This document shows positions 35,562 to 44,667 of a stretch of 64,000 nt of DNA, piece after piece (position 1 is the first letter of the stretch; the number at the start of each line of letters is the position of its first letter). The notes under the pieces were generated by a model, which saw only the letters and a list, made by a program, of their open reading frames with translations, was not told where the DNA came from and searched no databases. The DNA is from Rhizobium sp. RU33A (GTDB lineage: Bacteria; Pseudomonadota; Alphaproteobacteria; Rhizobiales; Rhizobiaceae). Both the position numbers and the translations under genes were made by a program. The stretch spans positions 62,001-126,000 of the forward strand of contig NZ_FTMQ01000006.1 of assembly GCF_900156055.1 (NCBI RefSeq), read 5' to 3'.

Positions 35562-37144
35562 TTCCTGGCTCCCGGCCCCATGAAGACTGCATCATAGATG
35601 TCCCGCTCGTCGCCGTCGGCGTCCTGGGCAATGAACTGGAAATTCTGGTTGGCATCGGTGACCTTGTCACCGGCAAGTGTAACGAAGACCTTGAGTGTCG
35701 TGGCTTCATCCGGCTCGACCGAGACCGTGAAGGCACGCGACGGCGGCTGGTTGATGCCGTTGATCTTCATCGAGGCATCCGGCAATCCCTCGATCGACAC
35801 CTCAATGTCGCGGGGGACGGCGATCATGTTCAGAATGCGCACTGTATAGCCGTTGCGGATCGAACCATCGGATTCCAGCACGAATTGCGGATTGCGATCA
35901 TGCAGGACGTTGACCTCCAGCCGGTCGCGACCAAGAAGCGCAATCAGCATGCCGACACCGACGGCAGTCCAGACTGCCATGTAGAGGAGCGTGCGGGCAC
36001 GGAAGATCACGCGCCAGTCGAAATGGCGGATCTTGTCGGAGAAGCTGCCATCGGCATTGCGCACCTTGGTCGGATCGATGGAACACGTGCCGCCATTGGT
36101 GGCGAGCGCCATATTCGACTGGTACTCGTCGAGGGTGGCGTAGGCGATCAGTCCGCGCGGCTTGCCGATCTTGTCCATGACACCATCACAGGCATCGATG
36201 CACAGCGCACAGGTGATGCATTCGAGCTGCTGGCCATCCCTGATATCGATGCCCATGGGACAGACGGCGACGCAGGCATTGCAGTCGACGCAGTCGCCGA
36301 CCGATTCGCCAGCGGCGACCGCCTTCTTGGCATGGCGCGTCCGCGGCTCACCGCGCCAATCATTATAGGTCACGACCAGTGAGTTCTCGTCGAGCATGGC
36401 GGCCTGAATGCGCGGCCACGGGCACATGTAGATGCAGACCTGTTCGCGCATCAGGCCACCGAACACGTAAGTTGTGGCGGTCAGGATGGCGACGGTGATA
36501 TAGGCAACCGGAGCAGCGTTGCCGGTGAGAAAATCCATGGCAAGCGAAGGCGCATCGGCGAAATAGAAGATCCAGGCACCACCTGTCAGGACGCCGATCA
36601 GGATCCAGGTCGCGTGTTTACTGACACGCTTCCAGATCTTGTCGAAGGTCCAGGGCGCCGATTCAAGCTTGATGCGGGCGTTGCGGTCGCCCTCGATGAA
36701 ACGCTCGACCACCAGAAAGAGATCGACCCAGACCGTCTGCGGACAGGTATAGCCGCACCAGGCACGGCCGACGGCCGAGGTGACGAGAAACAGGCCAAAG
36801 CCCGCCATGACGAGCAGGCCTGCGACGAAGAAGAACTCCTGCGGCCAGATCTCGATGAAAAAGAAGTAGAAGCGGCGGTGGGCAATATCGATCAGCACGG
36901 CCTGGTCGGGTGCGAATTCGCCACGATCCCAGCGGAGCCAAGGCGTGAGGTAATAAATGCCGAGCGTGATCGCCATGATGATCCACTTGAATCGGCGGAA
37001 TGCACCTTCGGCACGCTTGGGAAAGATTTTCTTGCGAGCTTCATAGAGCGGACCCCGGCTCTTGGCCGACATCACGGCCTCGGCGTCGAGTCTTTCGACC
37101 TCGGGCGCGTCCGGTGCTCGGTGTGGCTCGGAAAGTATGTTCAT
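35558..37144 (-). CDS. ccoG: Cytochrome cbb3 maturation ferredoxin CcoG/FixG
   Basis: 528-residue membrane protein carrying two 4Fe-4S ferredoxin sites. Five spans occupy about 55-375; between them lie VGDCVDCNACVAVCPMGIDI and QLECITCALCIDACDGVMDK, the two CxxCxxCxxxCP-type motifs (the second ends CD rather than CP). An earlier span region contains CGYTCPQTVWVDLFLVVERF, the segment typical of CcoG. The C-terminal periplasmic Ig-like domain runs from about 400. CcoG participates in copper reduction for the oxidase active site. It is the first gene of the fixGHIS operon, 57 bases behind an FNR-type box. Confidence 0.96.
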   Translation of the reverse strand: MNILSEPHRAPDAPEVERLDAEAVMSAKSRGPLYEARKKIFPKRAEGAFRRFKWIIMAITLGIYYLTPWLRWDRGEFAPDQAVLIDIAHRRFYFFFIEIWPQEFFFVAGLLVMAGFGLFLVTSAVGRAWCGYTCPQTVWVDLFLVVERFIEGDRNARIKLESAPWTFDKIWKRVSKHATWILIGVLTGGAWIFYFADAPSLAMDFLTGNAAPVAYITVAILTATTYVFGGLMREQVCIYMCPWPRIQAAMLDENSLVVTYNDWRGEPRTRHAKKAVAAGESVGDCVDCNACVAVCPMGIDIRDGQQLECITCALCIDACDGVMDKIGKPRGLIAYATLDEYQSNMALATNGGTCSIDPTKVRNADGSFSDKIRHFDWRVIFRARTLLYMAVWTAVGVGMLIALLGRDRLEVNVLHDRNPQFVLESDGSIRNGYTVRILNMIAVPRDIEVSIEGLPDASMKINGINQPPSRAFTVSVEPDEATTLKVFVTLAGDKVTDANQNFQFIAQDADGDERDIYDAVFMGPGARK

Positions 37145-37200
37145 GGGACGAGAACCTTCTTCTGATGCTCGCCTTGTCCCATCTCGCAGACCAGCTCGCC

Positions 37201-37214
37201 TTGACTTAAGTCAA
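37201..37214 (-). promoter_or_regulatory. FNR/FixK-type box before fixG
   Basis: TTGACTTAAGTCAA is a perfect palindrome fitting TTGAY-N4-RTCAA. Its centre lies about 63 bases upstream of the ccoG start, consistent with a class II site near -41. FnrN, encoded at 49701-50426, is the likely activator; FixK would recognise the same sequence. Confidence 0.85.
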
Positions 37215-37263
37215 GCAGCGGCGAAGCGTCGCAATACATATGGTTTTCATAATATAAAAACAG

Positions 37264-37291
37264 AAAAGGGCCGCATCATCGGATGCGGCCC
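37264..37291 (-). terminator. Terminator after fixP
   Basis: Reading leftward, GGGCCGCATC (37291-37282) pairs with GATGCGGCCC (37277-37268) over a 4-base loop, followed by TTTT. It lies 23 bases after the ccoP stop codon and separates the fixNOQP and fixGHIS operons. Confidence 0.85.
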
Positions 37292-37313
37292 AAGCTTTCG
37301 GAGGACAGGTCGA

Positions 37314-38180
37314 TTATTCGCCGCCGCCGAGCTGATGCACGTAGACGGTCAGCTGCTTGACAGTGGTGTCGCCCAGGCGCTGGCTCCAAGCGGGCATAGC
37401 ACCATGGCGCGGCTGGCGTATCTGGGCTGCGATCTGCGCTTCCCCATCGACCTTCAGCCAGATGGCGTCAGCGAGGTTCGGCGCACCAAAATCACGCCCA
37501 CCCTTTGCATCTTCGCCATGGCAGGATGCGCAGTTCTCGGCAAAGATCTGCTGGCCCGGTTCCACCATCGAGACATCAAGGGGCGTACCGGTCAGGCTGA
37601 CGACGTAAGCCGCCACCTGCTTGATCTGATCAGCGTCGAGAATGTCGCCATAGGCCGGCATTTCGGAGAACCGGGTATCCGGATCCTGGTCGTAGCGAAT
37701 GCCGTGGGCGATCGAGGTGTGGATCGCTTCGAGATCACCGCCCCAAAGCCAGTCGTCGTCGTTGAGGTTCGGATAACCGGCGCCACCGGCAGCCCCCGAA
37801 CCATGGCAAGGCGAGCAGTTGACCTTGAAGGCGGCGGCACCGCCGGCAACGGCAAACTGGGTCAGTTCCTTGTCGGCGATGATCTCTTCGAGCGGCAGGG
37901 TCGCGATCTTGTCGAGATAGACCGCCTGCGAAGACTTCGCCGCCGCCAGTTCCTGAGCGACTTCTGCACGGCTCGAATAGCCGAGCAGACCCTTGGTGTT
38001 GTCGGTCAGAAGCGGCCAGGCCGGATACATGATCGTGTAGCCGATCGCCCAGACGATGGTCGCGTAGAAGGTATAGACCCACCAGCGCGGCATCGGGTTG
38101 TTCAGCTCGCGAATCCCATCCCACTCATGGCCGGTGGTCTCGACGCCGCTGATCTCGTCGATATGTTTCTTGTCTGCCAT
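37314..38180 (-). CDS. ccoP: cbb3 oxidase dihaem cytochrome c subunit CcoP/FixP
   Basis: 288 residues from ATG 38180. One membrane span (about 35-55, FYATIVWAIGYTIMYPAWPL) anchors a periplasmic domain with two haem c sites: CSPCH (Cys122, Cys125, His126) and CASCH (Cys217, Cys220, His221). Axial Met candidates are in FSEMPAYGDIL and HGAMPAWSQRL. Subunit III passes electrons from CcoO to the CcoN active site. It is the last gene of fixNOQP, three bases after ccoQ, with a terminator 23 bases downstream. Confidence 0.97.
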   Translation of the reverse strand: MADKKHIDEISGVETTGHEWDGIRELNNPMPRWWVYTFYATIVWAIGYTIMYPAWPLLTDNTKGLLGYSSRAEVAQELAAAKSSQAVYLDKIATLPLEEIIADKELTQFAVAGGAAAFKVNCSPCHGSGAAGGAGYPNLNDDDWLWGGDLEAIHTSIAHGIRYDQDPDTRFSEMPAYGDILDADQIKQVAAYVVSLTGTPLDVSMVEPGQQIFAENCASCHGEDAKGGRDFGAPNLADAIWLKVDGEAQIAAQIRQPRHGAMPAWSQRLGDTTVKQLTVYVHQLGGGE

Positions 38181-38183
38181 TGT

Positions 38184-38336
38184 TCAATCCTCCTTGAGAG
38201 GGATGCTGGCCGCGTCGTCGGCAGATTTCTTGCCGCCCGGGCGGAATGTGAAGAGGACGACGCCGACGAAGAACAGAGTCATGGCAAGCAGAGCCCAGCT
38301 GTCGGCGAATTGGCGCATGGCGGTATAGGTTTCCAT
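38184..38336 (-). CDS. ccoQ: cbb3 oxidase small subunit CcoQ/FixQ
   Basis: 50 residues from ATG 38336, which is preceded by GGAGG. One membrane span (SWALLAMTLFFVGVVLFTFR) followed by PGGKKSADDAASIPLKED; the F-R-P-G-x-K motif right after the span is the signature of CcoQ. The subunit stabilises the oxidase complex. An upstream in-frame start at 38372 would add 12 residues and lacks a ribosome-binding site. It lies ten bases after ccoO and three bases before ccoP. Confidence 0.95.
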   Translation of the reverse strand: METYTAMRQFADSWALLAMTLFFVGVVLFTFRPGGKKSADDAASIPLKED

Positions 38337-38346
38337 GATGTCCTCC

Positions 38347-39078
38347 TCAGCGGTAACCGCTTGCGTCGTCATAGGTGGAGAAGTCGACCAGCGTGCCGAG
38401 CATCTGCAGATAGGCGACGAGCGCGTCCATCTCTGTCAGCTTGGCAGGATCGCCGTCGAAATCACCGACCTTGGCCTTCGGATAGCGTTCCATGAGGCCT
38501 GTCGTATCGGCGTTCGGATCAGCCTGTGCCGTGAGATCGGCTTCGGCCTCTGCAATCATCTCGTCCGTATAGGGGACGGTGACGGTGCGGTTGGCCTGGA
38601 GCATCATGCCGATATCAGTGATCTTGAGCGGCGTTTCCTTCAGGAAGGCATAGCCCGGCATGATCGATTCCGGCACCACGTCGCGTGGATTGGTGAGATG
38701 CTGGACGTGCCACTCGTTGGAATAGCGGTCGCCGACGCGCGCGAGGTCAGGCCCGGTTCGCTTCGATCCCCATTGGAACGGATGGTCGTACATCGATTCC
38801 GCTGCGAGGCTGTAGTGCCCGTAGCGCTCGACCTCGTCCTTGAACGGCCGGATCATCTGGCTGTGACAGACATAGCAGCCTTCACGGATGTAGATGTTGC
38901 GACCGGCAAGTTCGAGCGGCGAGTAGGGCCGCATGCCCTCCACCTTTTCGATGGTGTTCTCGAGATAGAAGAGCGGAGCGATTTCAACGATACCGCCGAT
39001 GGTCACGACCACCAGCGAACCGAGGAAGAGAAGGCTCGCGTTCTTCTCGAGGATTGCGTGTTTATCAAGAATGGACAT
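38347..39078 (-). CDS. ccoO: cbb3 oxidase monohaem cytochrome c subunit CcoO/FixO
   Basis: 243 residues from ATG 39078. One membrane span ([20 protein letters not shown]), then a periplasmic cytochrome domain with the haem c motif CYVCH (Cys68, Cys71, His72) in [20 protein letters not shown] and a Met ligand candidate in [31 protein letters not shown] is characteristic of the subunit. It receives electrons from the bc1 complex or cytochrome c and passes them to CcoN. Co-transcribed with ccoN, 14 bases upstream. Confidence 0.97.
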   Translation of the reverse strand: MSILDKHAILEKNASLLFLGSLVVVTIGGIVEIAPLFYLENTIEKVEGMRPYSPLELAGRNIYIREGCYVCHSQMIRPFKDEVERYGHYSLAAESMYDHPFQWGSKRTGPDLARVGDRYSNEWHVQHLTNPRDVVPESIMPGYAFLKETPLKITDIGMMLQANRTVTVPYTDEMIAEAEADLTAQADPNADTTGLMERYPKAKVGDFDGDPAKLTEMDALVAYLQMLGTLVDFSTYDDASGYR

Positions 39079-39092
39079 GTGAGCCTTCCTTC

Positions 39093-40736
39093 TTATTCAG
39101 CAGGCTGCGCGGCAGCAGGCGCGATCGCTCCGGCAATCGGTGCTTCCTGACGCTCGTAGCCGAGAATGGTCATGGCGACGTTGTAGGCCATGATGATGCC
39201 GCCCAGGAGATACATGACACCGCCGATTGTGCGCAGCACGTAGTAGGGATGCATGGCAGCGACCGACTCGGCGAAGGAGTAGACCAGGAAGCCCTGATCG
39301 TCGTATTCGCGCCACATCAGGCCCTGCTGGATACCGGCGACCCAGAGCACGGCGGCGTAGACCACGATGCCGAGCGTTGCGAGCCAGAAGTGCCAGTTGA
39401 CCATGCGCATCGAGTAGAGGCGATCGCGATTCCACAGCTTGGGCGTCAGGTAATAGATGGCGCCGAAGGTGATCATGCCGACCCAGCCGAGCGCGCCTGA
39501 GTGTACGTGGCCGATGGTCCACTCTGTGTAGTGGCTGAGCGAGTTGACCGCCTTGATCGACATCATCGGACCTTCGAAGGTCGACATGCCGTAGAAGGCG
39601 ATGGCGATGACCATCATGCGAATGATCGGATCGGTGCGGATCTTGTCCCAGGCGCCGGACAGCGTCATGAGACCGTTGATCATACCACCCCAGGACGGCA
39701 TCCAGAGCATGATCGAGAACACCATGCCGAGCGTCTGCGCCCAGTCAGGCAGAGCCGTGTAGTGCAGGTGGTGAGGACCTGCCCAGATATACATGAAGAT
39801 CAGGGCCCAGAAGTGGATGATCGACAGGCGGTAGGAATAGACAGGGCGACCAGCCTGCTTGGGCACGAAGTAGTACATCATGCCGAGGAAGCCGGCCGTC
39901 AGGAAGAAGCCGACGGCGTTATGGCCATACCACCACTGGGTCAGCGCATCCTGCACGCCCGAGAAGGCCGAGTAGCTCTTCACGCCAAGGAAGGATACCG
40001 GCATCGCCAGGTTGTTGACGATATGCAGCATCGCAATGGTGACGATGAAGGATAGGTAGAACCAGTTCGCCACATAGATATGCGGCTCCTTGCGGTTCAG
40101 GATCGTGCCCAAGAAAGTGATCAGATAGGCGACCCAGACCAAGGTCAGCCAGATATCCACATACCATTCCGGCTCGGCATATTCGCGGCCCTGGGTGATA
40201 CCCAGCAGATAGCCGGTCGCCGCCATGACGATGAAGAACTGGTATCCCCAGAAAACGAACCAGCCGAGATTGCCGCCGAACAGGCGGGCACGCGATGTCC
40301 GCTGCACCACATAGAAGGATGTCGCGATCAGCGCATTGCCACCGAAGGCAAAGATAACGGCGGAGGTGTGCAGGGGACGCAAGCGGCCGAAGGTGAACCA
40401 AGGCTCGATATAGAGCTGGGGATAGGCCATCTGCAGCGCGACCACCACGCCGACCAGAAAGCCGACGACGCCCCAGAAGACCGTGGCGATGACGCCGTAA
40501 CGCACCACGTCGTCGAAATACTCCGACTGGCTTGCCTTGGACTGGCCGGAAGAGGAGGAGGATGCCGTGGCCGGTGCAAACTGCATCCGGCGCAGCATGA
40601 TGATCGTGCCCCCCGCGAGCACGAAGAAGGCGACCCACATATGGGCCGCGAAGAGGCTGTCATGGGCGAAAGCCACCCCGAGCAGCGCGGCGAAGGCGAG
40701 TACCGCCATCACCAGTGTCTCTAACGTATAGTTCAT
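39093..40736 (-). CDS. ccoN: cbb3 oxidase catalytic subunit CcoN/FixN
   Basis: 547 residues from ATG 40736; the frame continues upstream to 41120 but that part is non-coding leader. Haem-copper oxidase with 12-14 membrane spans. Haem and CuB ligands are in [60 protein letters not shown] and [20 protein letters not shown]. Reduces O2 to water with very high oxygen affinity and pumps protons. A polar, serine-rich loop ([16 protein letters not shown]) follows span 2. First gene of fixNOQP, about 106 bases behind an FNR-type box. Confidence 0.97.
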   Translation of the reverse strand: MNYTLETLVMAVLAFAALLGVAFAHDSLFAAHMWVAFFVLAGGTIIMLRRMQFAPATASSSSSGQSKASQSEYFDDVVRYGVIATVFWGVVGFLVGVVVALQMAYPQLYIEPWFTFGRLRPLHTSAVIFAFGGNALIATSFYVVQRTSRARLFGGNLGWFVFWGYQFFIVMAATGYLLGITQGREYAEPEWYVDIWLTLVWVAYLITFLGTILNRKEPHIYVANWFYLSFIVTIAMLHIVNNLAMPVSFLGVKSYSAFSGVQDALTQWWYGHNAVGFFLTAGFLGMMYYFVPKQAGRPVYSYRLSIIHFWALIFMYIWAGPHHLHYTALPDWAQTLGMVFSIMLWMPSWGGMINGLMTLSGAWDKIRTDPIIRMMVIAIAFYGMSTFEGPMMSIKAVNSLSHYTEWTIGHVHSGALGWVGMITFGAIYYLTPKLWNRDRLYSMRMVNWHFWLATLGIVVYAAVLWVAGIQQGLMWREYDDQGFLVYSFAESVAAMHPYYVLRTIGGVMYLLGGIIMAYNVAMTILGYERQEAPIAGAIAPAAAQPAE

Positions 40737-40841
40737 TGTTGGTATCCCCCAACGGCTTGCTGATCTCATCGCGGGGGCGTCGCCCTGGGGAAATGCCTCC
40801 CGCGTCGAATGCACCAATCGCATTGGGGCCGCCCAGCCACC

Positions 40842-40855
40842 TTGATCCAAGTCAA
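40842..40855. promoter_or_regulatory. FNR/FixK-type box between fixN and hemerythrin gene
   Basis: TTGATCCAAGTCAA fits TTGAY-N4-RTCAA. Its centre is about 112 bases from the ccoN start (leftward) and about 164 bases from the hemerythrin start (rightward). The position suits activation of fixNOQP; whether the divergent gene also responds is open. Confidence 0.85.
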
Positions 40856-41012
40856 TGCAGGTCTCTGTAAAATTCGCGAGGCTCGAAGCTGCAATCGGGT
40901 TTGCGACCTTCGGACACCAAGGCCGGCACATCGCTTGGGCCACGGCCCGCTCGTGCGTGTCTTGGAGCACTGGGGTTACGCGCGGCGAAAAGCCCCGTTG
41001 GAGAAAACGGAC

Positions 41013-41510
41013 ATGCTGACGAATATCGAAAACAGCAAGCGGAGTGCGAGCGACACGTGGACGGGCAACCGCCTGCTCGATGCAGGCAAACGCGACCTCG
41101 CCTGGCTCTACCGCGCTCACACCGAACAGCTCGCCCTCTGCCGGGAACTGGAAGAGATCGCCGACTCACTGCCGGCCAGCATCAACCGGCAGAAATGCAT
41201 CTATGCGGCAAAGGCGCTCGGCCCGCTTATCAAGGGCATCCATCACTATGAGGAGACCGTGCTGTTTCCGCAGCTACAGTCGAGCCCCGACGCTACGGAC
41301 GCCTTGGGACCGACGCTGGAGAGGCTAAAATTCGAGCATTGCGAGGACGAGTGCTTCGCCGAGGAACTGACGGATGCGCTGCTGAAGCTGGGATCCGGAG
41401 ATCAGGTGAACATGGAGGCCGTCGGCTACATGTTGCGCGGCTTCTTCGAGGGTATCAGACGCCATATCGCCTTCGAGCGCGAGCATCTGCTTCAGGGCGT
41501 CACGTATTGA
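41013..41510 (+). CDS. Hemerythrin domain protein
   Basis: 165 residues from ATG 41013. A four-helix bundle with the di-iron histidines of hemerythrin-like HHE proteins: His36 ([13 protein letters not shown]), His77/His78 with Glu80/81 ([14 protein letters not shown]), His109 with Glu/Asp111-113 ([10 protein letters not shown]), and His151/His158 ([12 protein letters not shown]). It likely binds or senses oxygen or nitric oxide, or handles iron. It is divergent from fixN and shares an intergenic region carrying an FNR-type box, so a role in low-oxygen physiology is likely. Confidence 0.87.
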   Translation: MLTNIENSKRSASDTWTGNRLLDAGKRDLAWLYRAHTEQLALCRELEEIADSLPASINRQKCIYAAKALGPLIKGIHHYEETVLFPQLQSSPDATDALGPTLERLKFEHCEDECFAEELTDALLKLGSGDQVNMEAVGYMLRGFFEGIRRHIAFEREHLLQGVTY

Positions 41511-41567
41511 TAGAAATGGGGCGGCACGAGCCTCCCGTCAGACCGGCACCATTTGCCTAGGCAGAAA

Positions 41568-42311
41568 TCAGGCGGCGACGCCACCATAGACCGGTTCACA
41601 TTCGCCAAGTGTCAGGATGGCGCCGCTGATGGTGCCGTCTGCAGCACGAAGCGGGCTGAAGCGAGCGGGTAAGTCGCCGGTGACGGTTACGGCAGACATC
41701 CGCGCAACGAAGGATCCCGAACGGCCAGCAAAGGCTGAATCGAGCGCATCCTGAAGCCAGCCATGACCGCCGGCAGCTAGGCCGAGATCAAAGACGCTGC
41801 GTCCAATCAACTCGATCTGCCGCGTGCCAAGCATGCTGGCCATGGCCGTGTTGGCGAAGAGATAGCGACAGTCGCGGGTGACCACGGCCACACGTTCCGG
41901 CAGATTGTTAAGGATCGCCTCGTTCAGCTGCTCATCGTCACCGTCACGCGGCTGGCACGCGTCGAAAGCCCGTGGTGCGGGGCTCTGGTCACTGCGCTTT
42001 GGACCGAAATAGCGTTCGATCAGCAAGGACAGCATCGAGGCGTGGCGCAGCACGCAGGCCCCATCATCGGCATCCTCCCGCAGCAGCTTCATCAGAAGCC
42101 GCATCTGCAGATAGACATCGTCGAGATCTGCGGCGCGGTAGCTGATGAGGGCTGCGATCATCGGATCGATCTCGCGATCCAGCATGCGCACGAGATGGTC
42201 GTCACCATTGCGGATGGCCTGCTGCAACTGAAGGTTCTTCAATGAAACCGCTTCGAACATCGCGCGCAGATTCGAATCACGGAATTCGCCAGAAGACATC
42301 AGCAACCTCAT
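41568..42311 (-). CDS. PAS domain protein
   Basis: 247 residues from ATG 42311 (an in-frame ATG four codons later is an alternative). Residues 1-115 are helical and contain no known motif. A PAS domain occupies about 128-240: LPERVAVVTRDCRYLFANTA, then LGTRQIELIGRSVFDLGL and ARFSPLRAADGTISGAILTL. There is no kinase, GGDEF or helix-turn-helix output, so it is a stand-alone sensor or adaptor. It is convergent with the hemerythrin gene next to the cbb3 cluster, suggesting a redox or oxygen link, but no cofactor ligand can be named. Confidence 0.8.
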   Translation of the reverse strand: MRLLMSSGEFRDSNLRAMFEAVSLKNLQLQQAIRNGDDHLVRMLDREIDPMIAALISYRAADLDDVYLQMRLLMKLLREDADDGACVLRHASMLSLLIERYFGPKRSDQSPAPRAFDACQPRDGDDEQLNEAILNNLPERVAVVTRDCRYLFANTAMASMLGTRQIELIGRSVFDLGLAAGGHGWLQDALDSAFAGRSGSFVARMSAVTVTGDLPARFSPLRAADGTISGAILTLGECEPVYGGVAA

Positions 42312-42534
42312 CCCACAGGTGTGACAAAAGAAATGATTACGTCACACAACTTTTGGCGTCCGTAACATGAGGTTGCGTCACCTTCAATCGCTACGGGCAC
42401 TCACGCGCATCGCAGCCCAAAAAATATCTGCAATATCAGATGAAACGAATAGGCGATAAATGCGCATGGCGACCGGCGCCGACGCTTGACGCACATTGCG
42501 ATTTATCCTTCAGACGAGCCTGAAGCAGAGACCG

Positions 42535-43464
42535 TCAGATCTTGTCCTTGATCGCCCAGCGATCGTGATACCAGAGCCACTGCTCCGGATATTCCCGAAC
42601 CCAGGCCTCGACCTTGTCGTTCAACAGCTGGGCGGTGGCGTTCACGTCCACCTGGCCACGCTCATTGCGCGGCACAGAGATGCGGGGCTCGATCTCCAGA
42701 CGGAAACGATTGCCGGGCAGGCGGATGCAGCGCGCCGGATAGACTTCGCATTCGAACTGACGCGTCAACTTGGCGAGCAGCGGATTGGTCTTGACCGGCT
42801 GGCCGAAGAACTGGGTCTCGACGCCCTTCCAGAATTTCTGATCGACGAGCACGCCGACGCCGCCGCCCTGCTCCAGCTGCCGGGCCAGTGCGAACGAGGA
42901 CCCAGCATGCGATGGCACAAGCTTGCCCATGCGCTTGCGGCGGAAGTCGAAGACCTTCTCGGCGATATAGGGGTTGTTCGGCGGCCGGAAGAGAACGGTG
43001 ACGTAAAGCCCGAATGCAGCACCCGCGACCGGCAACAGCTCGAAATTGGCGGTATGGCCGGTAAAGACGATGAAGGGACGCGGATTGTCCCGCAGGTCGA
43101 GAAACTGCTCGACGCCCGACACCTCTACCCTGCCCTCGCCTGGCTTTTCCGGATCGAAGTCGAACAAACGGTCGAGGAAAACATATTCGGCGGCAAGCCG
43201 GCCCATATGGCCCCAGCTCGCCAGCGCGATCTCCTCCCGTTCGGCATCCGACTTGTCGGGAAACGCGTTGCGCAGATTCACCTGCATGAGCCGGTGGCGC
43301 TTCGTCTTCGGCCCGACCCAGCGCATCAGCCGGTCGGCAAAGTTGATCGCGGCATCCGCCGGCAGGATCTTCAATGCCGTCAGGAAGCCGAAGGCCGCCT
43401 GGGCGACGGACCACTGATAGAACTTGCGCAGCGCCAGAACGATGCGGGTGACGAGCATCCGCAC
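42535..43464 (-). CDS. lpxXL: Lipid A very-long-chain acyltransferase LpxXL
   Basis: 309-residue inner-membrane-associated acyltransferase of the LpxL/HtrB family. The H-x4-E catalytic motif is in IVFTGHTANFELLPVAGAAF, substrate segments include VLFRPPNNPYIAEKVFDFRR, and the end motif is YPEQWLWYHDRW. In rhizobia the LpxXL member transfers the C28 hydroxy fatty acid from AcpXL to lipid A; its position as last gene of the acpXL cluster supports that role. It starts 4 bases after adhXL, so the two are coupled. Confidence 0.95.
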   Translation of the reverse strand: MRMLVTRIVLALRKFYQWSVAQAAFGFLTALKILPADAAINFADRLMRWVGPKTKRHRLMQVNLRNAFPDKSDAEREEIALASWGHMGRLAAEYVFLDRLFDFDPEKPGEGRVEVSGVEQFLDLRDNPRPFIVFTGHTANFELLPVAGAAFGLYVTVLFRPPNNPYIAEKVFDFRRKRMGKLVPSHAGSSFALARQLEQGGGVGVLVDQKFWKGVETQFFGQPVKTNPLLAKLTRQFECEVYPARCIRLPGNRFRLEIEPRISVPRNERGQVDVNATAQLLNDKVEAWVREYPEQWLWYHDRWAIKDKI

Positions 43465-43468
43465 GCGG

Positions 43469-44497
43469 TCAGTCCATCTTCAGGATAATCTTGCCAAAGA
43501 CCTGGCGGCCTTCCATGCGGGCAAGGGCCTTGTCGATATCGTCGAAAGATACCTGCGTGTCGATGACGGGGTGCACGAGGCCGCGCGCTATCTTCTGCAT
43601 GGCATCCGCCATGTTTTCCATGCGGCAGCCGAAGGAGCCAAAGAGCTTGAGTTGCTGCTGGAAGAGCATCATCAGGTTCACTTCGGTCGACACACCCGAG
43701 GTCGAGCCGCAGGTCACGAGACGGCCGCCGCGCTTCAGGCAGAACATCGATGCCGCAAACGTATCCTTGCCGACATGTTCGAAAACGACGTCGACGCCCT
43801 TCTTCTTGGTGATCTTGCGGACCACGCCTTCGAAGCGGTCGGTGCGATAGTTGATGACGTGATCGGCACCCAGTGCCTTGGCCGGCTCGATCTTGTCGTC
43901 GGAGCCGACGGTGGTGATCACAGTGCAGCCGATCTTCTTGGCAAGCTGGATCGCCGCCGTGCCGATGCCGGAACCGCCGGCATGGATGAGGATGGTTTCA
44001 CCCGGCTGGAGCTTGGCATTGTCGAAGAGCATGTGCTCGACCGTGCCGAAGGTGACGGGGGCAAGAGCTGCGGCAACCGCATCTACGCCCGGAGGGGCCG
44101 GAACGAGCAGGCGGGCCGGCAGATTGATCTTTTCCTGGGCAAAGCCGTCGAGATGGAAGCCATGCACGCCCGAGACGTTTTCGCAAAGATTGTCACGGCC
44201 TTCGCGGCAGGGTTTGCAGAGACCGCAGGTGCGCGCGCCGTAAACGGCGGCGAGTTGGCCCGGCAGGATATTGCCGACGCCAGGACCGATCGCCTCGACG
44301 ACACCGGAAGCTTCCGCACCGATGACAAGCGGCATCTTGCGCTTGGCGAACGCCATCCCGCGCCAGCCCCAAACGTCGATATGGTTCAGCGCGACAGCCT
44401 TGACGCGCAGCGTAACCTCACCCGGCCCCGGAGCATCCGGCTCCGGCAGGTCAACGATTTCTAGCTTGCGGTCTTCGACGAGTTGCAATGCGCGCAT
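43469..44497 (-). CDS. adhXL: Zinc-type alcohol dehydrogenase of the acpXL cluster
   Basis: 342 residues from ATG 44497. Medium-chain dehydrogenase/reductase: a zinc-binding lobe with YGARTCGLCKPCREGRDNLC, the NAD(P)-binding loop ILIHAGGSGIGTAAIQLAKK, then ITTVGSDDKIEPAKALGADH and VVFEHVGKDTFAASMFCLKR. In the rhizobial very-long-chain fatty acid cluster this gene is consistently present between fabF1XL and lpxXL and is thought to act as a reductase in elongation; the step is not proven. A 170-base gap before it holds a dispersed repeat. Confidence 0.9.
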   Translation of the reverse strand: MRALQLVEDRKLEIVDLPEPDAPGPGEVTLRVKAVALNHIDVWGWRGMAFAKRKMPLVIGAEASGVVEAIGPGVGNILPGQLAAVYGARTCGLCKPCREGRDNLCENVSGVHGFHLDGFAQEKINLPARLLVPAPPGVDAVAAALAPVTFGTVEHMLFDNAKLQPGETILIHAGGSGIGTAAIQLAKKIGCTVITTVGSDDKIEPAKALGADHVINYRTDRFEGVVRKITKKKGVDVVFEHVGKDTFAASMFCLKRGGRLVTCGSTSGVSTEVNLMMLFQQQLKLFGSFGCRMENMADAMQKIARGLVHPVIDTQVSFDDIDKALARMEGRQVFGKIILKMD

Positions 44498-44616
44498 GAC
44501 ATGTTCCTTCAGGGCCTATGGGGCGGATGCGGATGAGGCGTCGTCACGCTCTCATCGTCAAACCAGGGCTGCCCCCGGCATCTGCCGACCTTCGTTGTTC
44601 TTGCGAGGTACGTGTG

Positions 44617-44645
44617 GATCCTCGGCTCGAAGGCCAAGGATGACG
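44617..44645. repeat. Dispersed short palindrome, second copy
   Basis: ATCCTCGG (44618-44625) pairs with CCAAGGAT (44634-44641, one G-U) and is followed by GACG. The same element occurs at 15193-15219 with a perfect stem, also after a gene end, so this is a dispersed rhizobial intergenic repeat. Here it lies 22 bases past the fabF1XL stop and 120 bases before adhXL, inside the cluster. Confidence 0.55.
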
Positions 44646-44667
44646 TCCCGAATTGTTGGCGCAGGCC

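Noticed and set aside
40737-41120. 128-codon N-terminal extension of the fixN frame
   Set aside because: Not CcoN-like, contains the FNR box, and the ATG at 40736 gives the expected [18 protein letters not shown] start.
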